A DNA stretch of 46,922 nucleotides from CAYLJJ01 sp964384025 (GTDB lineage Bacteria; Myxococcota_A; Bradymonadia; UBA7976; UBA1532), in NCBI GenBank assembly GCA_964384025.1, contig CAYLJJ010000050.1, positions 1-46,922 of the forward strand, read 5' to 3'. Under the pieces are notes generated by a model that was not told the origin of the DNA, made no database searches, and saw nothing but the letters and a program-made list of their open reading frames with translations. The translations under genes and the position numbers were made by a program. Positions 7,468-16,664 of the stretch are shown here, in pieces (the stretch's first letter is position 1; each line of letters opens with the position of its first letter).

Positions 7468-8437
7468 CTTGGCTCTCCTTGAGGAAGCGTTGGGCATACC
7501 ACTCCACGCTGCGCCTGAGACCCTCCTTCAGTGAGATCTGAGGCTCATAGCCCAGAGCGCATAGCTTACGGATGTCGGGGCAGCGGCGTAGAGTGCCCCC
7601 CTTCATCAGAGGACCAGCCTGAATCTCCAGCTCCACTCCCAACACCTCACCGATGCCTAAGATCAGATCGATGATGCGTGTCTCCTCCTGAACACCCAGG
7701 TGATAGATCTCCCCAGGCTGCCCCTGCTCTCCAGCGATAAGAGCTCCTCGAGCACCATCATCGATATAGCAGAAGGCCCGCGTCTCCTGACCCGCTCCCT
7801 GGATGGGAAGCTTGATTCGCTTCTCTTTGAGGCCCCCGCTGAGCTTGATGATGCGCTGAACGATCTCAGGGATCACATGCTCAAAGCCCATCTCTGGGCC
7901 GTAGATATTGTGGGGCCGGAAGATCACCACCTCCAAGCCGCGATGTCCTCCATAGTGCAGGGCGAGCAGCTCGCTGGCGATCTTGCCTCCACCATAGGAG
8001 AAGCGAGGGTTGCGGATATCGGGGATCATGATGCGCTCTCCCTCGGGAGTAGGCACCTGGCTGGGTTGATTATAGACCTCGCTGGTGCTGGCCAAGATAT
8101 AACGCCTTACCCCAGCATCCAAGGCAGCCTCTATGGTGTTTAAGGCCCCCTTGACGCCCACCTCCAAGACCTCATCGGGGCGCTCGTAGAAGAAGCGGGT
8201 GCCGTTGATATAGGCCAAGTGCCAGAGGAACTCACAGCCTTCGGCGGCGGCACGCACAGCGCAGGGATCGCGTACATCCCCGCTGATCAGCTCCAAAGCT
8301 CCTTGGAGACCCTCAAGGCGAGCGGGATATCCCCTGGAGTGGTCATCAAGGACACGGACCTCATGGCCCGCCGTCAGCAGCTCTCGCACCAAAGCAGCTC
8401 CGATAAAGCCGCTGCCGCCTGTTACCAATACTCTCAT
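7460..8437 (-). CDS. NAD-dependent nucleotide-sugar epimerase/dehydratase
   Basis: A 325-residue extended SDR. The Rossmann motif GGSGFIG is at 7-13, and the active site has Ser/Thr in LASTSEVY and Tyr-x3-Lys in FSYGGGKIASE. The substrate-side motif FRPHNIYGPEMGFEHVIPEI is typical of UDP-glucose 4-epimerase, UDP-glucuronate decarboxylase and dTDP-glucose dehydratase relatives. The exact substrate cannot be assigned by eye. The start is the ATG at 8437, sharing one base with the stop of the upstream dehydrogenase (TGATG). A GTG at 8440 is possible and would add one residue. GGAGAGG lies just upstream. It probably acts on the UDP-uronate made by the preceding gene. Confidence 0.87.
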   Translation of the reverse strand: MRVLVTGGSGFIGAALVRELLTAGHEVRVLDDHSRGYPARLEGLQGALELISGDVRDPCAVRAAAEGCEFLWHLAYINGTRFFYERPDEVLEVGVKGALNTIEAALDAGVRRYILASTSEVYNQPSQVPTPEGERIMIPDIRNPRFSYGGGKIASELLALHYGGHRGLEVVIFRPHNIYGPEMGFEHVIPEIVQRIIKLSGGLKEKRIKLPIQGAGQETRAFCYIDDGARGALIAGEQGQPGEIYHLGVQEETRIIDLILGIGEVLGVELEIQAGPLMKGGTLRRCPDIRKLCALGYEPQISLKEGLRRSVEWYAQRFLKESQDA

Positions 8438-9687
8438 CACCTCTCCAAATCCCTTGCTTGGTAGAAGATTCGATCTTGTCCGGTCACGTTCCAGAGATCA
8501 GCAATCCAGGCTTCAGGAACAGCGGCTCCATAGCGCCTCAAAGCTTCAGCGTAGCTGCTGTGGTTGGTAGCTACAAAGATACTGTCAACGTCCATCAGCG
8601 CCTCCTCTATGGGCCAATTGCGCTGGCCCGACTCTGGGAGCGGATCTGAGAGATGATGATCGCTGATTCGCAGCTCAGCGGGGAGTTGCCGCTCGATATA
8701 GCGGCAGAGCTTGGGCGCTAGACTGTCTCGTATATCGTCGGTGTCTTTTTTAAAAGTGTAGCCAAGGACCGCCACCCGCTTGCCATGGAGAGGGCTGCGC
8801 TTCATCAGGTGCTCCACCATAAAGGCGGGAATGAACTCGTTCATCTTCCAGGCCGAGAGGAGCATATCTGGATAGGGGCTCCACTCATTGAGCATCCCAA
8901 AATCTTTGCGTAGACAGGTGCCCGCTGTAAAACCTGGCGTCGCCAGATGACTGCGGGGGTAGTCATGGTTGGCGAGGCGACGGATCTCATAGATGTTGGC
9001 CCCGAAGGTGTCGGCCAATAGGGCAAATTGATTGGCCACCGCAAAATGTACATAACGGGCGATGTTGTTGAAAAGCTTGACCAACTCCGCCGAAACATAG
9101 TCGGTGTACAGCAGCTCTGGAGCCAGCACCGCAAAGAGCGCTGTGGCTGCTTCTCGACTGAGCGGATCCTCGGTCCCCACGATCTGAGGTAGGCTGTGTA
9201 GCTCCTCATAAGCCTTACCTTCGGCGATGCGCTCAGGGCAGAAGGCCAGGGCCAACTTCTCTCCCACCTTCAGGCTGCTCCGCTGCTCCAACCAGCGCTG
9301 TACAAAGGTGGTGGTCCCTGGCGCGACCGTACTCCTGAGACAGATAAGCTGTCCAGGGCAGAGCTCAGGCTGGATGCTCTCCAAGACCGCGCGGATCTGG
9401 CTCAGATCGGTCTCGATATGGTTATGCAGAGGAGTACCTACAGTGATCACCAGAGCACGGCTATGAGAGATCAGCGCGGTGTCTCCATAAACCTGAAGGC
9501 GACGGCTGGCGATCAGCTCGTCATAACCAGGCTCCAAAAAAGGCATACGACCCTCATTGATCGCCGCGCGGGTTTGAGGATCGATATCCATCCCCACTAC
9601 AGAGAGCCCAGCTTCCATCAGAGAGAGCGCCAAGGGGAGACCAACGCGGCCTGTCCCGATAACGCAGACATCATATCTAAAATCCAT
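8437..9687 (-). CDS. UDP-glucose/GDP-mannose-family 6-dehydrogenase
   Basis: A 416-residue protein of the UDP-sugar 6-dehydrogenase family (Ugd/WecC/WbpA type). These enzymes oxidise a nucleotide sugar C6 alcohol to the acid in two NAD steps. The N-terminal NAD motif is GTGRVG (11-16). The catalytic centre shows Lys204 in ELVKLFNN and Cys258-x-x-Lys-Asp in GTCLRKDF, all intact. The C-terminal UDP-binding domain has VLGYTFKKDTDDIRDS. WecC-like versus Ugd-like substrate choice is unclear. The ATG has AAGGAGGA about 6 bases upstream. It opens the sugar cassette that runs through three SDR genes down to 5591, so the product is likely a uronic-acid precursor for an envelope polysaccharide. Confidence 0.9.
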   Translation of the reverse strand: MDFRYDVCVIGTGRVGLPLALSLMEAGLSVVGMDIDPQTRAAINEGRMPFLEPGYDELIASRRLQVYGDTALISHSRALVITVGTPLHNHIETDLSQIRAVLESIQPELCPGQLICLRSTVAPGTTTFVQRWLEQRSSLKVGEKLALAFCPERIAEGKAYEELHSLPQIVGTEDPLSREAATALFAVLAPELLYTDYVSAELVKLFNNIARYVHFAVANQFALLADTFGANIYEIRRLANHDYPRSHLATPGFTAGTCLRKDFGMLNEWSPYPDMLLSAWKMNEFIPAFMVEHLMKRSPLHGKRVAVLGYTFKKDTDDIRDSLAPKLCRYIERQLPAELRISDHHLSDPLPESGQRNWPIEEALMDVDSIFVATNHSSYAEALRRYGAAVPEAWIADLWNVTGQDRIFYQARDLER

Positions 9688-9733
9688 CTCGTTCCTCCTT
9701 CTCTTAAGAGACCCTCAGGGGACCCTCGTGCTC

Positions 9734-10246
9734 TCAAAATCTCTTTGGGGGTCGAGAGAGATGCCCTGCCCTTTTTTGGAGACGATCATATGCATAGATG
9801 AAGTAGAAAGCGCGACGCAGCAGCTCTCGCATCCCAGGATGGAAGAGCCTTGAGCGGGTCTTGGACTCATCACCCCAGACACACCAAAGCCCCTCTTCAG
9901 GATGAAGAGTGTGCTCTCGTGTTGGGGGCAGAGCAGGCATCTTTCTTTGAAAAACCTCAGCCAAAAAGAAGGTCACGATCTTATCGATCTCATGATCATC
10001 TCGCCGGTAGGAGTAGGTGACATGATCACGAAAATCAGGCAGGATCTTCACCCGCGTCAGGGCCGCCTCCTCCCTTAATTCTCTCAGAGCTGCGTCCATC
10101 TCTGACTCTCCATACTCGATACTGCCTTTGGGGAACTCCCAGGTAGCCTCTGGATTGCGGACCATAGCGCTGTGGAGAAGGAGGAACTCGATGGAGTCCC
10201 CCCGACGACGAAAAGGGATGATCCCACATGAACGTTCCTGAAACAC
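9734..10246 (-). CDS. Nudix hydrolase (Ap4A-hydrolase-like)
   Basis: A 170-residue Nudix protein. The Nudix box starts at the Gly of FPKGSIEYGE and reads GSIEYGESEMDAALRELREEAAL, matching G-x5-E-x7-REUxEE; the usual Gly after the last Glu pair is Ala. The N-terminal SCGIIPFRR and WEFPKG context resembles bis(5'-nucleosyl)-tetraphosphatases. An unusually long C-terminus (about 60 residues, basic, ending RPPKRF) follows the domain. The start is a GTG at 10246 with GGGAGAG about 5 bases upstream. It lies 46 bases upstream of the dehydrogenase gene on the same strand and could share its transcript, but no metabolic link is obvious. Confidence 0.85.
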   Translation of the reverse strand: MFQERSCGIIPFRRRGDSIEFLLLHSAMVRNPEATWEFPKGSIEYGESEMDAALRELREEAALTRVKILPDFRDHVTYSYRRDDHEIDKIVTFFLAEVFQRKMPALPPTREHTLHPEEGLWCVWGDESKTRSRLFHPGMRELLRRAFYFIYAYDRLQKRAGHLSRPPKRF

Positions 10247-10366
10247 AGAACTCTCCCAAGCCTCACCCCTGCCACCTTTAGCGACGCTCTCCTAGAATCG
10301 GGTGCAGGGTTAAGGCGAGCCTTTAATCCGTCTATGTAACAAGCAGGACCTGGAGAGGCAACGGCG

Positions 10367-12187
10367 TCAACGGTGCCACTCCTGCTGACGCTTTTGAGAG
10401 TAGAGGGCTGCTATCTCAGCGCTATAGAGCTGGGTCAGAGCTCTGCGCCTTAGCTTGAGGGAGGAGGTGAGCATCTGGTTCTGCTGACTAAACGGCTCTG
10501 TCAGCAGATGAAAAGCCTTGATGGTCTCATGTCGGTCAAGGCGCCCATTGATCTCACTGATCTCCTGTTGGATTCGCTGCTGGACCATCACGCTGCGGAT
10601 CAGCTCTGAGGGTCCCCGGTGAGGCAAACCCTGGCTCTGAGCCCAGCGTCCCAGAGCAGGGAAAGCGGGGACGATCAGAGCCACACAGTAGGGGTGGCGA
10701 TCGCCAACGACAAAGACCTGGTCGATAAAAGAGCTCTTACTGAGCAGGCGCTCCAGGAGCTGAGGGGCGATATATTTGCCGCCAGCGGTTTTAAAGAGGT
10801 CCTTCTTGCGATCGGTGATCTTGAGGAAGCCTCCCTCTTCAAAGTGGCCAATGTCCCCTGTACAGAGCCAGCCATCCTTAAGGACCTCCTCGGTCTCTTT
10901 GGGGAGGTTAAAGTAGCCCTGCATGACGTTGGGGCCTTTAGCGAGAATCTCTCCATCCTCCGCCAACCTCAGGCGTAGATTGTCAAGAGGGAGGCCTACG
11001 GTCCCAAAGCGGTAGGAATCAAGACGGTTCACCGAGAGCACCGGTGAGCACTCACTGAGGCCGTAACCTTCCAGTATCAAGATACCCACAGCGTGGAAGA
11101 ACTCCGCTATCTCTGGATCCAGGGGTGCTCCACCGCTGATCATAAAGCGTAGGCGCCCTCCCATACGCTCTCGGAGCTGAGAGAAGAAGCGCTGCTCAGC
11201 GAGGCGATGCTCCAAGGTGAGCAGCTTTCCCGGTTTGCGCCCCTCCTGGCGAAGCTGGCTGACCTTCAAGCCCACAGCCAAAGCGCGATTCATCAGCCGC
11301 TGCTGTAGGGGGCTGGATTGCTCTCGCAAGCTCTTGAAGCGAGCGTAGATCTTCTCATAGATGCGAGGGACCCCTGTTACCAAGCTGGGCTTGATCTGAA
11401 GTAGGCTCTGAGCGAAGCGCCCGATGTTGGTGCTGTAATAGACCTGAGCCCCACCAAAGAGTAGAGGCACATAATAGCCAGCCATCCGCTCAAAGGCGTG
11501 GCTCAGAGGGAGGAAGGAGAGCAGAGTGTCTTGAGAGTGGATCGGCACCGCGCGGGCCGTGGCCTCGCTGTTGGCGATGATATTGCCATGGCTGAGCATC
11601 ACCCCTTTGGGCACCCCTGTGGTCCCTGAGGTATAGATGATGGTCAACAGGTCATCGGGTGTTAAACCCTCTACGACATTATCCAGCTCTCCCCGATCCC
11701 CGCGCTCCATCCCCAGAGCCTCCAGCTCCAGGAGGCTCATAAAGTTCAGCTCACAGTCCTGAGGGCGACTCAGTTCGTCGAAGTAGATCACATGGCGGAG
11801 GCTCTCGGGGAGACGAGTTTTGATCTTGAGCAGGCGACGGAGCTGCTCCTGACCTCGCAGCAAGATGATCTTACACCCAGAGTCTCTCAGGATATAACCC
11901 AGCTGCTCTGGATGGCTGTTCTCATAAAGGGGAACATCTACCCCGCCCGCTGTGAGGATCGCCAGATCTGAGAGGATCCACTCCAGCCCTGAGGAGCTGT
12001 AGATGGCGACCCGGTCTCCCTTCTTTAGACCGATGGCTCTCAACCCCGCTGCCGCATGATCAACCCGCCGTTGCATCTGGCTCCAGGTTAATGGTCGCCA
12101 GTGCCGATTTTGTCGAGCAAAGGCCATAGGGCGGCTTTGGAGACGCTCAGCTTGTCGTCGAAAGACCACAGGGATGGAGTGGGGCAT
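10367..12187 (-). CDS. fadD: Long-chain fatty acyl-CoA ligase (AMP-forming)
   Basis: About 606 residues of the ANL superfamily. The phosphate-binding loop is IIYTSGTTGVPKGV, the adenine motif is ISGGAPLDPEIAEFF...GYGLSECSPV, and the C-terminal hinge region is TGDIGHFEEGGFLKITDRKKDLFKTAGGKYIAP. The last signature is characteristic of bacterial long-chain acyl-CoA synthetases (FAA1/FadD15 type). The enzyme activates free fatty acids to acyl-CoA via acyl-adenylate. The ATG at 12187 is chosen because homologous proteins begin near IPVVFRRQAERL. A GTG at 12283 would add 32 residues including three Cys with no domain value. The Shine-Dalgarno is weak for either. It is divergent from the kinase-ATPase gene at 12294, with about 105 bases between them. 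Confidence 0.88.
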   Translation of the reverse strand: MPHSIPVVFRRQAERLQSRPMAFARQNRHWRPLTWSQMQRRVDHAAAGLRAIGLKKGDRVAIYSSSGLEWILSDLAILTAGGVDVPLYENSHPEQLGYILRDSGCKIILLRGQEQLRRLLKIKTRLPESLRHVIYFDELSRPQDCELNFMSLLELEALGMERGDRGELDNVVEGLTPDDLLTIIYTSGTTGVPKGVMLSHGNIIANSEATARAVPIHSQDTLLSFLPLSHAFERMAGYYVPLLFGGAQVYYSTNIGRFAQSLLQIKPSLVTGVPRIYEKIYARFKSLREQSSPLQQRLMNRALAVGLKVSQLRQEGRKPGKLLTLEHRLAEQRFFSQLRERMGGRLRFMISGGAPLDPEIAEFFHAVGILILEGYGLSECSPVLSVNRLDSYRFGTVGLPLDNLRLRLAEDGEILAKGPNVMQGYFNLPKETEEVLKDGWLCTGDIGHFEEGGFLKITDRKKDLFKTAGGKYIAPQLLERLLSKSSFIDQVFVVGDRHPYCVALIVPAFPALGRWAQSQGLPHRGPSELIRSVMVQQRIQQEISEINGRLDRHETIKAFHLLTEPFSQQNQMLTSSLKLRRRALTQLYSAEIAALYSQKRQQEWHR

Positions 12188-12293
12188 GAGCTTCTTTTGG
12201 CTCCAATCTGAGCAAGTCTTGCATGTTGTATCATTTGTGGTCTTTACTCGACATCTTATGGTTTTCCAGTCTCCGTTGAGCACCCCTTAAAAG
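12188..12293. promoter_or_regulatory. Inferred divergent promoter region between acyl-CoA ligase and kinase-ATPase genes
   Basis: The 106-base divergent gap must hold the start signals for one or both genes, and it is more AT-rich than its flanks. I cannot pick out a convincing -35/-10 pair or an operator. The call rests on gene orientation only. Confidence 0.3.
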
Positions 12294-15200
12294 ATGAACT
12301 TTCCTCAAAACTACAAAGCCCTGAGAGAGCTGGGAGAGGGCTCCATGGGGGTCGTTTGGATGGCCTCAAGTTTGGACCACGAAGGGGTCTGTGCGCTCAA
12401 AATTCTCAATTTGAGACAGCGGCAAGGCTCCGCAGAACGCTCCTTTAACCGCGAGGTGCGCGCGATGGCTCGTTTGACGCACCCCAATATCGCTCAGATC
12501 TTAGACTATGGACGCTGCCCCGCAGGGGCCCCATTTATGGCGATGGAGTATGTACCAGGCAGCCCTCTCCATGACTATATGCGTGGTGCTTGGAGCTGGC
12601 CCCAACTTTGGAACCTCCTGGAAGGGCTCCTTGCAGCTCTGGCGCACGCCCACGCCCGAGATCTCTTCCATCGGGATCTAAAGCCGGGCAATGTGCTGCT
12701 GCTCCCTCGGCAGACCGGCCCAGGCAGCGTCAAACTGCTGGACTTTGGTATCGCCCTGGCGCTGACCGATACAGCCCAGGCAGCGCGTCGCATTGAGGGC
12801 ACCCCAGCTTATATCGCCCCTGAGGCCGCCTCTGGAGAGGTCGCCGTCACCGGCCCTTGGACCGACCTCTACTCTCTGGGGGTGATCCTCTTTGAGATCC
12901 TCAGTGGAGACCTGCCCTTTCATGGGCGGCACCTCCTCAGCCATCACCAACGCTCTCCTTTACCGCCCCTCTCTGTTCGCCCTGAGGTGGAAGCTCCCGC
13001 AGAGCTTGGCGCCATCATCCGAAAGCTGCTGGAGAAATCCCCTCAGCGGCGCTTCCGCTCGGTGACCGCTCTAAGAGAAACCCTTGAGCCCCTTCGCCCT
13101 CCTCAAGTTGAAGCGGTCGGTGAAGCCCCCAGGCTCCTTTCCCTCCTTGAAGAGGATGAGAGCCCCTCCAAGTGGGTGATTCGCCGCAGCCCAGGCCCAG
13201 GGCTCTTTCATCTGCGACAACCGCCGATGGTGGGACGAGAGCAGGCCCAAAAGCTCCTTTGCCAGAGCGCGAGGGCGGTCCTTGATCAGGGAAAGCCTCG
13301 GGTGCTCCTCATCGAAGCGGAGGCGGGTTTTGGAAAAACCCGGCTCTCAAGCTGGCTGCGCTCGCACCTCGAAGAGAGCGGGCGAATGCGCAGCTTGGTC
13401 TTTGAGAGTGAGCCACAGAGCACAGGGCAGGGCTTCCGTCGCGCGATCTTGCGTTTTATCGGCGCCCCTACAGCCCAAGAGGATCGCGCCGCTGAGGTTC
13501 TAGAGGCGGCCTTCTCTCAACCGGAGACACGCAGCAACGCTCAAAGTTTGCTCTGGGGCTCCTTGGGAGATGGAGGAGTCAAAGATCAGGAGCTGAAGCG
13601 CGCTGCACGTCTGATCCGCGATCTCTCGGAAGGGCAACCTCTTCTGCTCCTGGCTGAAGATGTTCATTGGTCCCCTGAGGGTCGTGTCCTTCGTCTGATT
13701 CATCGCTTGGCTCGCAGCCCGCTGCCTCTGCTGCTGGTGGCCACCCTTCGCCCCAGCAGCCGCAGCACAGTGCAAGCTGCTCGACGCGCACTCCTCAACT
13801 TGAACATCACCCAAAAGATCGAGCTGGGCGCCCTCTCCCCTCTTCATCTGGCACCCGCGCTCAACTCCCTGGGACCGCTCCCTGAGGGTTTGGCGGAGGC
13901 GGCCAGCATTCAGGCCGCGGGCTGCCCGCTCTTGGCCCTGGAGGCGGTGCGCAGCTATCTGGAGGCGGAGGGGTTGAGCAGCGCTCCAACCGATCCTCAC
14001 CGCGTGATCCAGGAGCGCATTCACCGCGCCAGCCTGGAGCAAGAGGGACGGCAGATGCGGGATCTTCTGGCTCGTGCAACTCTCTTGGGGCGCAGCTTTA
14101 GCCTCAAACCCCTCCTCAAGCTTGCCGCTGTACCGGGAGAGGAGCCCCTGCCCTCCAACCAGGAGGGGATTGAGGCCCTCTTAGAGCGGGGCGTCTCGGC
14201 GGGCTTCCTCGCGGAGCAGGGCGTGCGGCGCTGGACCTATTTTCATGATCTTGTGCGGGTTCAATTCCGCTCTGAGGCTCGTCACCTCTCCTGTTGGCCT
14301 GCGCTTAACCTGAAGGCAGCGGAGCTGAAAATGCCCCGCGCCCGAGTAGACTCCACCGGCATTGAGATGGAGGTGGTCGCTCGGCATCGCTGGGCGGGGG
14401 GTGCCCTGGTGCAAGCCCTGCGGATGGGGATGAAGAGCGCGCTCAAGCTTCATTCAGCGGGGCTGATGGGCCACGCCAGCTCCTTTATCCGCCGCCTCCT
14501 CAGCTGGGATGATCGAACCCAACTGTTGAGCGCCGAGGATCGAGGAGAGCTGCGGCTCTTAGGCAGTGACGCCGCCGAGCACGCTGGGCAGCCCCACGAA
14601 GCGGAGAAGCACGCTTTGGCCGCTGTGAAGATCGCGAAGCGTAACTACCTCCACGCCTTGGGAGCGCGAGCGGCCAGTCATCTGGGAAGCTTAAAGTTAT
14701 TGGGAGAGGCTCCGGAGGAGGCAGAGCCGCTGCTCTGGGACGCTCTGCGCTTCGCCCGCACCAGCCAGGACCCCAAGGCACGAGCCCGAGCACATTACTC
14801 TCTTGGACAGTTCTATCAACAACAGGAGAAGCTGGAGTTGGCTCGGCAAGCTTTTGAGGCCAGCCTTGAGAGCGCGCGCAGCATCGATCTCAAGGCAGAT
14901 GAGTTGGCCGCTCGACAGGCGCTTGCCCGGATCGATCGCCTCCAAGAGCGACCCATGTTTGCAGCCGCTACCCTTGAAGCCCTCCTCAGGGAGGCGCAGG
15001 AAGAGAGCCTGGAGGTGCTGGCCCTGGAGTGTCGTCTTCAGCTTGGCCTCTGTGCCTGGATGCAGGGAGACAGCGAGGTGGCCCAAGAGGCCTTCGCTGA
15101 GGTCCATCAAGGGGCACGTGGCAACCTCTTCGCTTTAGAGTTCTTCTCCTGTTTGGGAGAAGCCTGGGCTCAGGCTTGTGAGCGGCGCTGGAGCGCGGTG

Positions 15201-15386
15201 GAAGGGCTGCTGATCCAGGCAGAGGAGCTGCGCTATGATGTTCGCCTCAAAGATCCAGAGGCGGAGCAGATCCGCCTTGATTTACGAGAGCTGGCCTTGG
15301 CTTCTCGACGCAGCGACATCGTCGGCCGCTTAGATAACCTGGAGGGCTCTCTGACGCGAACCCACTCGACGCATGCCTCGGTTTGA
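12294..15386 (+). CDS. Ser/Thr protein kinase fused to AAA-type ATPase and TPR-like region (PknK-like)
   Basis: The 1030-residue product has an N-terminal Hanks kinase: glycine loop GEGSMG (14-19), Lys36, HRDLKPGN (126-133), DFG (150-152) and APE (175-177), all intact. After a linker, MVGREQ leads to an orc1/MalT-like ATPase with Walker A EAGFGKT (about 343-349) and a Walker-B-like LLLLAEDVHW. The C-terminal ~400 residues are helical TPR-like repeats (LARQAFEASLESARSIDLKADELAARQAL). The arrangement resembles PknK/STAND-type kinase sensors known from Myxococcota and Actinobacteria. There is no membrane segment, so it is cytoplasmic. No output DNA-binding domain is visible. The ATG lacks a good Shine-Dalgarno. 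Its stop is two bases from the stop of the convergent gene at 15389. Confidence 0.9.
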   Translation: MNFPQNYKALRELGEGSMGVVWMASSLDHEGVCALKILNLRQRQGSAERSFNREVRAMARLTHPNIAQILDYGRCPAGAPFMAMEYVPGSPLHDYMRGAWSWPQLWNLLEGLLAALAHAHARDLFHRDLKPGNVLLLPRQTGPGSVKLLDFGIALALTDTAQAARRIEGTPAYIAPEAASGEVAVTGPWTDLYSLGVILFEILSGDLPFHGRHLLSHHQRSPLPPLSVRPEVEAPAELGAIIRKLLEKSPQRRFRSVTALRETLEPLRPPQVEAVGEAPRLLSLLEEDESPSKWVIRRSPGPGLFHLRQPPMVGREQAQKLLCQSARAVLDQGKPRVLLIEAEAGFGKTRLSSWLRSHLEESGRMRSLVFESEPQSTGQGFRRAILRFIGAPTAQEDRAAEVLEAAFSQPETRSNAQSLLWGSLGDGGVKDQELKRAARLIRDLSEGQPLLLLAEDVHWSPEGRVLRLIHRLARSPLPLLLVATLRPSSRSTVQAARRALLNLNITQKIELGALSPLHLAPALNSLGPLPEGLAEAASIQAAGCPLLALEAVRSYLEAEGLSSAPTDPHRVIQERIHRASLEQEGRQMRDLLARATLLGRSFSLKPLLKLAAVPGEEPLPSNQEGIEALLERGVSAGFLAEQGVRRWTYFHDLVRVQFRSEARHLSCWPALNLKAAELKMPRARVDSTGIEMEVVARHRWAGGALVQALRMGMKSALKLHSAGLMGHASSFIRRLLSWDDRTQLLSAEDRGELRLLGSDAAEHAGQPHEAEKHALAAVKIAKRNYLHALGARAASHLGSLKLLGEAPEEAEPLLWDALRFARTSQDPKARARAHYSLGQFYQQQEKLELARQAFEASLESARSIDLKADELAARQALARIDRLQERPMFAAATLEALLREAQEESLEVLALECRLQLGLCAWMQGDSEVAQEAFAEVHQGARGNLFALEFFSCLGEAWAQACERRWSAVEGLLIQAEELRYDVRLKDPEAEQIRLDLRELALASRRSDIVGRLDNLEGSLTRTHSTHASV

Positions 15387-15388
15387 GG

Positions 15389-16579
15389 CTATTCAAAGCC
15401 CTCGGCGTTGATCAGGATGCTGATCTCAGGCTCATCTTCATCATTGGAGTGGATCAAAAGCCGGGCGCGTACGGAGCCCGGCAACTGGGGAGCGAAAGTG
15501 ATCGAGATTTCAACGATCTCGTCTGCTGCGATCCTCGCGGTGTTGGGTTCAACACTGAAGAACGCTGCGTGTTCAGACCTCAGGCTGATCTCAGACACCT
15601 GAAGGGGAGCGTGACCCAGGTTCCCAATGAAAAGCGCGAGGGTCTTTGAGCTGGATAGCTCGGTTGGATCAAACTCGAGTAGGGTGGGGCTGACTTCGAT
15701 CTCTGGTAGATTGAGGAAGCATTCCCCTTCTTCACAACGAGAATGCTCTCCACATATCTGAACTATCCGAACCCAATCTCCACAAATATTTTGTACCCAG
15801 ACTTGATTGAACTCTTCATGACAGCTCAGAAAACTTCGCTCTCTATCTTCATATGAAAGACAGATTGAAGACATCTTTGTACCCTCATTAATGCAATCTA
15901 AATTTTCACAATCAGCAAAGGTTTTACATGGCTCGCAACGTGATGCTGTTCGACAGGTGCTTAGTTCACCATCAAGTGTTTCACAGTAGTCGCCATTACG
16001 GCAATCACCTCCACGTTCACGACCGCAGCAATGTAGTTCCTCTTCGAGTTCACCGGGGACGCAGAAACCATCAGTGCAGATTGTGCCCAAGCCGCATCCA
16101 CATGAACTCAAGCAGCTTTTACAGTGTTCATCTGAACTAGATAGTTCTGGCTCTATCCAAATATATATAGGATTGTCAAATATTACTTCTCCATCATGAT
16201 TACCTGAACCACGCCATTCGCTTGATGAGATCTCAGAGCAGTACGTTAATTTGTACTGATCTTCTAGTTCTCCCTTAACACACTTATATTCATCCAACTT
16301 TTCACATAATTCGCGGCATCCGGACCATTTATGATCTGCTCTGCCATCGAGAATTCCAGTAACACAGCTCATGTTAAGCTCTGAACAATTATTCTGTATT
16401 AAATAGTTATATCCATCATCAGAGTCTTCAAAACATATATTAGAAATATTTTCGTTACACCAAGCATCTTTAGGATTACTGCAGTCATCATCTCCACAAT
16501 AGCATGGACCAGTACCCTGCAAAAGGATCGTCAAAAATCCAAACAATAACCATCTTCTTAGTTTGGGTCGCTGAGTCAT
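15389..16579 (-). CDS. Exported Cys-rich protein with C-terminal ASH/Hydin-like Ig domain
   Basis: 396 residues. A signal peptide comes first (basic MTQRPKLRRW then LLFGFLTILLQGTG; a lipobox is not clear, though Cys residues follow at once). About 260 residues with more than 30 cysteines follow (for example CGCGLGTICTDGFCVPG), typical of myxobacterial exported Cys-rich proteins. The last ~105 residues look like an ASPM-SPD-2-Hydin Ig-like domain (PTLLEFDPTELSSSKTLALFIGNLGHAPLQVSEI, then SITFAPQLPGSVRARLLIHSND). The 5' two thirds of the gene is clearly AT-rich while the ASH part has normal composition, suggesting a mosaic origin. GGAGGGG lies about 12 bases before the ATG. The function is unknown; surface binding is likely. 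It is downstream of the 16665 kinase but 85 bases away. Confidence 0.75.
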   Translation of the reverse strand: MTQRPKLRRWLLFGFLTILLQGTGPCYCGDDDCSNPKDAWCNENISNICFEDSDDGYNYLIQNNCSELNMSCVTGILDGRADHKWSGCRELCEKLDEYKCVKGELEDQYKLTYCSEISSSEWRGSGNHDGEVIFDNPIYIWIEPELSSSDEHCKSCLSSCGCGLGTICTDGFCVPGELEEELHCCGRERGGDCRNGDYCETLDGELSTCRTASRCEPCKTFADCENLDCINEGTKMSSICLSYEDRERSFLSCHEEFNQVWVQNICGDWVRIVQICGEHSRCEEGECFLNLPEIEVSPTLLEFDPTELSSSKTLALFIGNLGHAPLQVSEISLRSEHAAFFSVEPNTARIAADEIVEISITFAPQLPGSVRARLLIHSNDEDEPEISILINAEGFE

Positions 16580-16664
16580 CCTCTTATCCCCTCCAAAATT
16601 TTACTCCTGGAAACATATCACAATAAAATTCTCTAATTCCAAGGGCTGAAATCTGAGCCAAACT

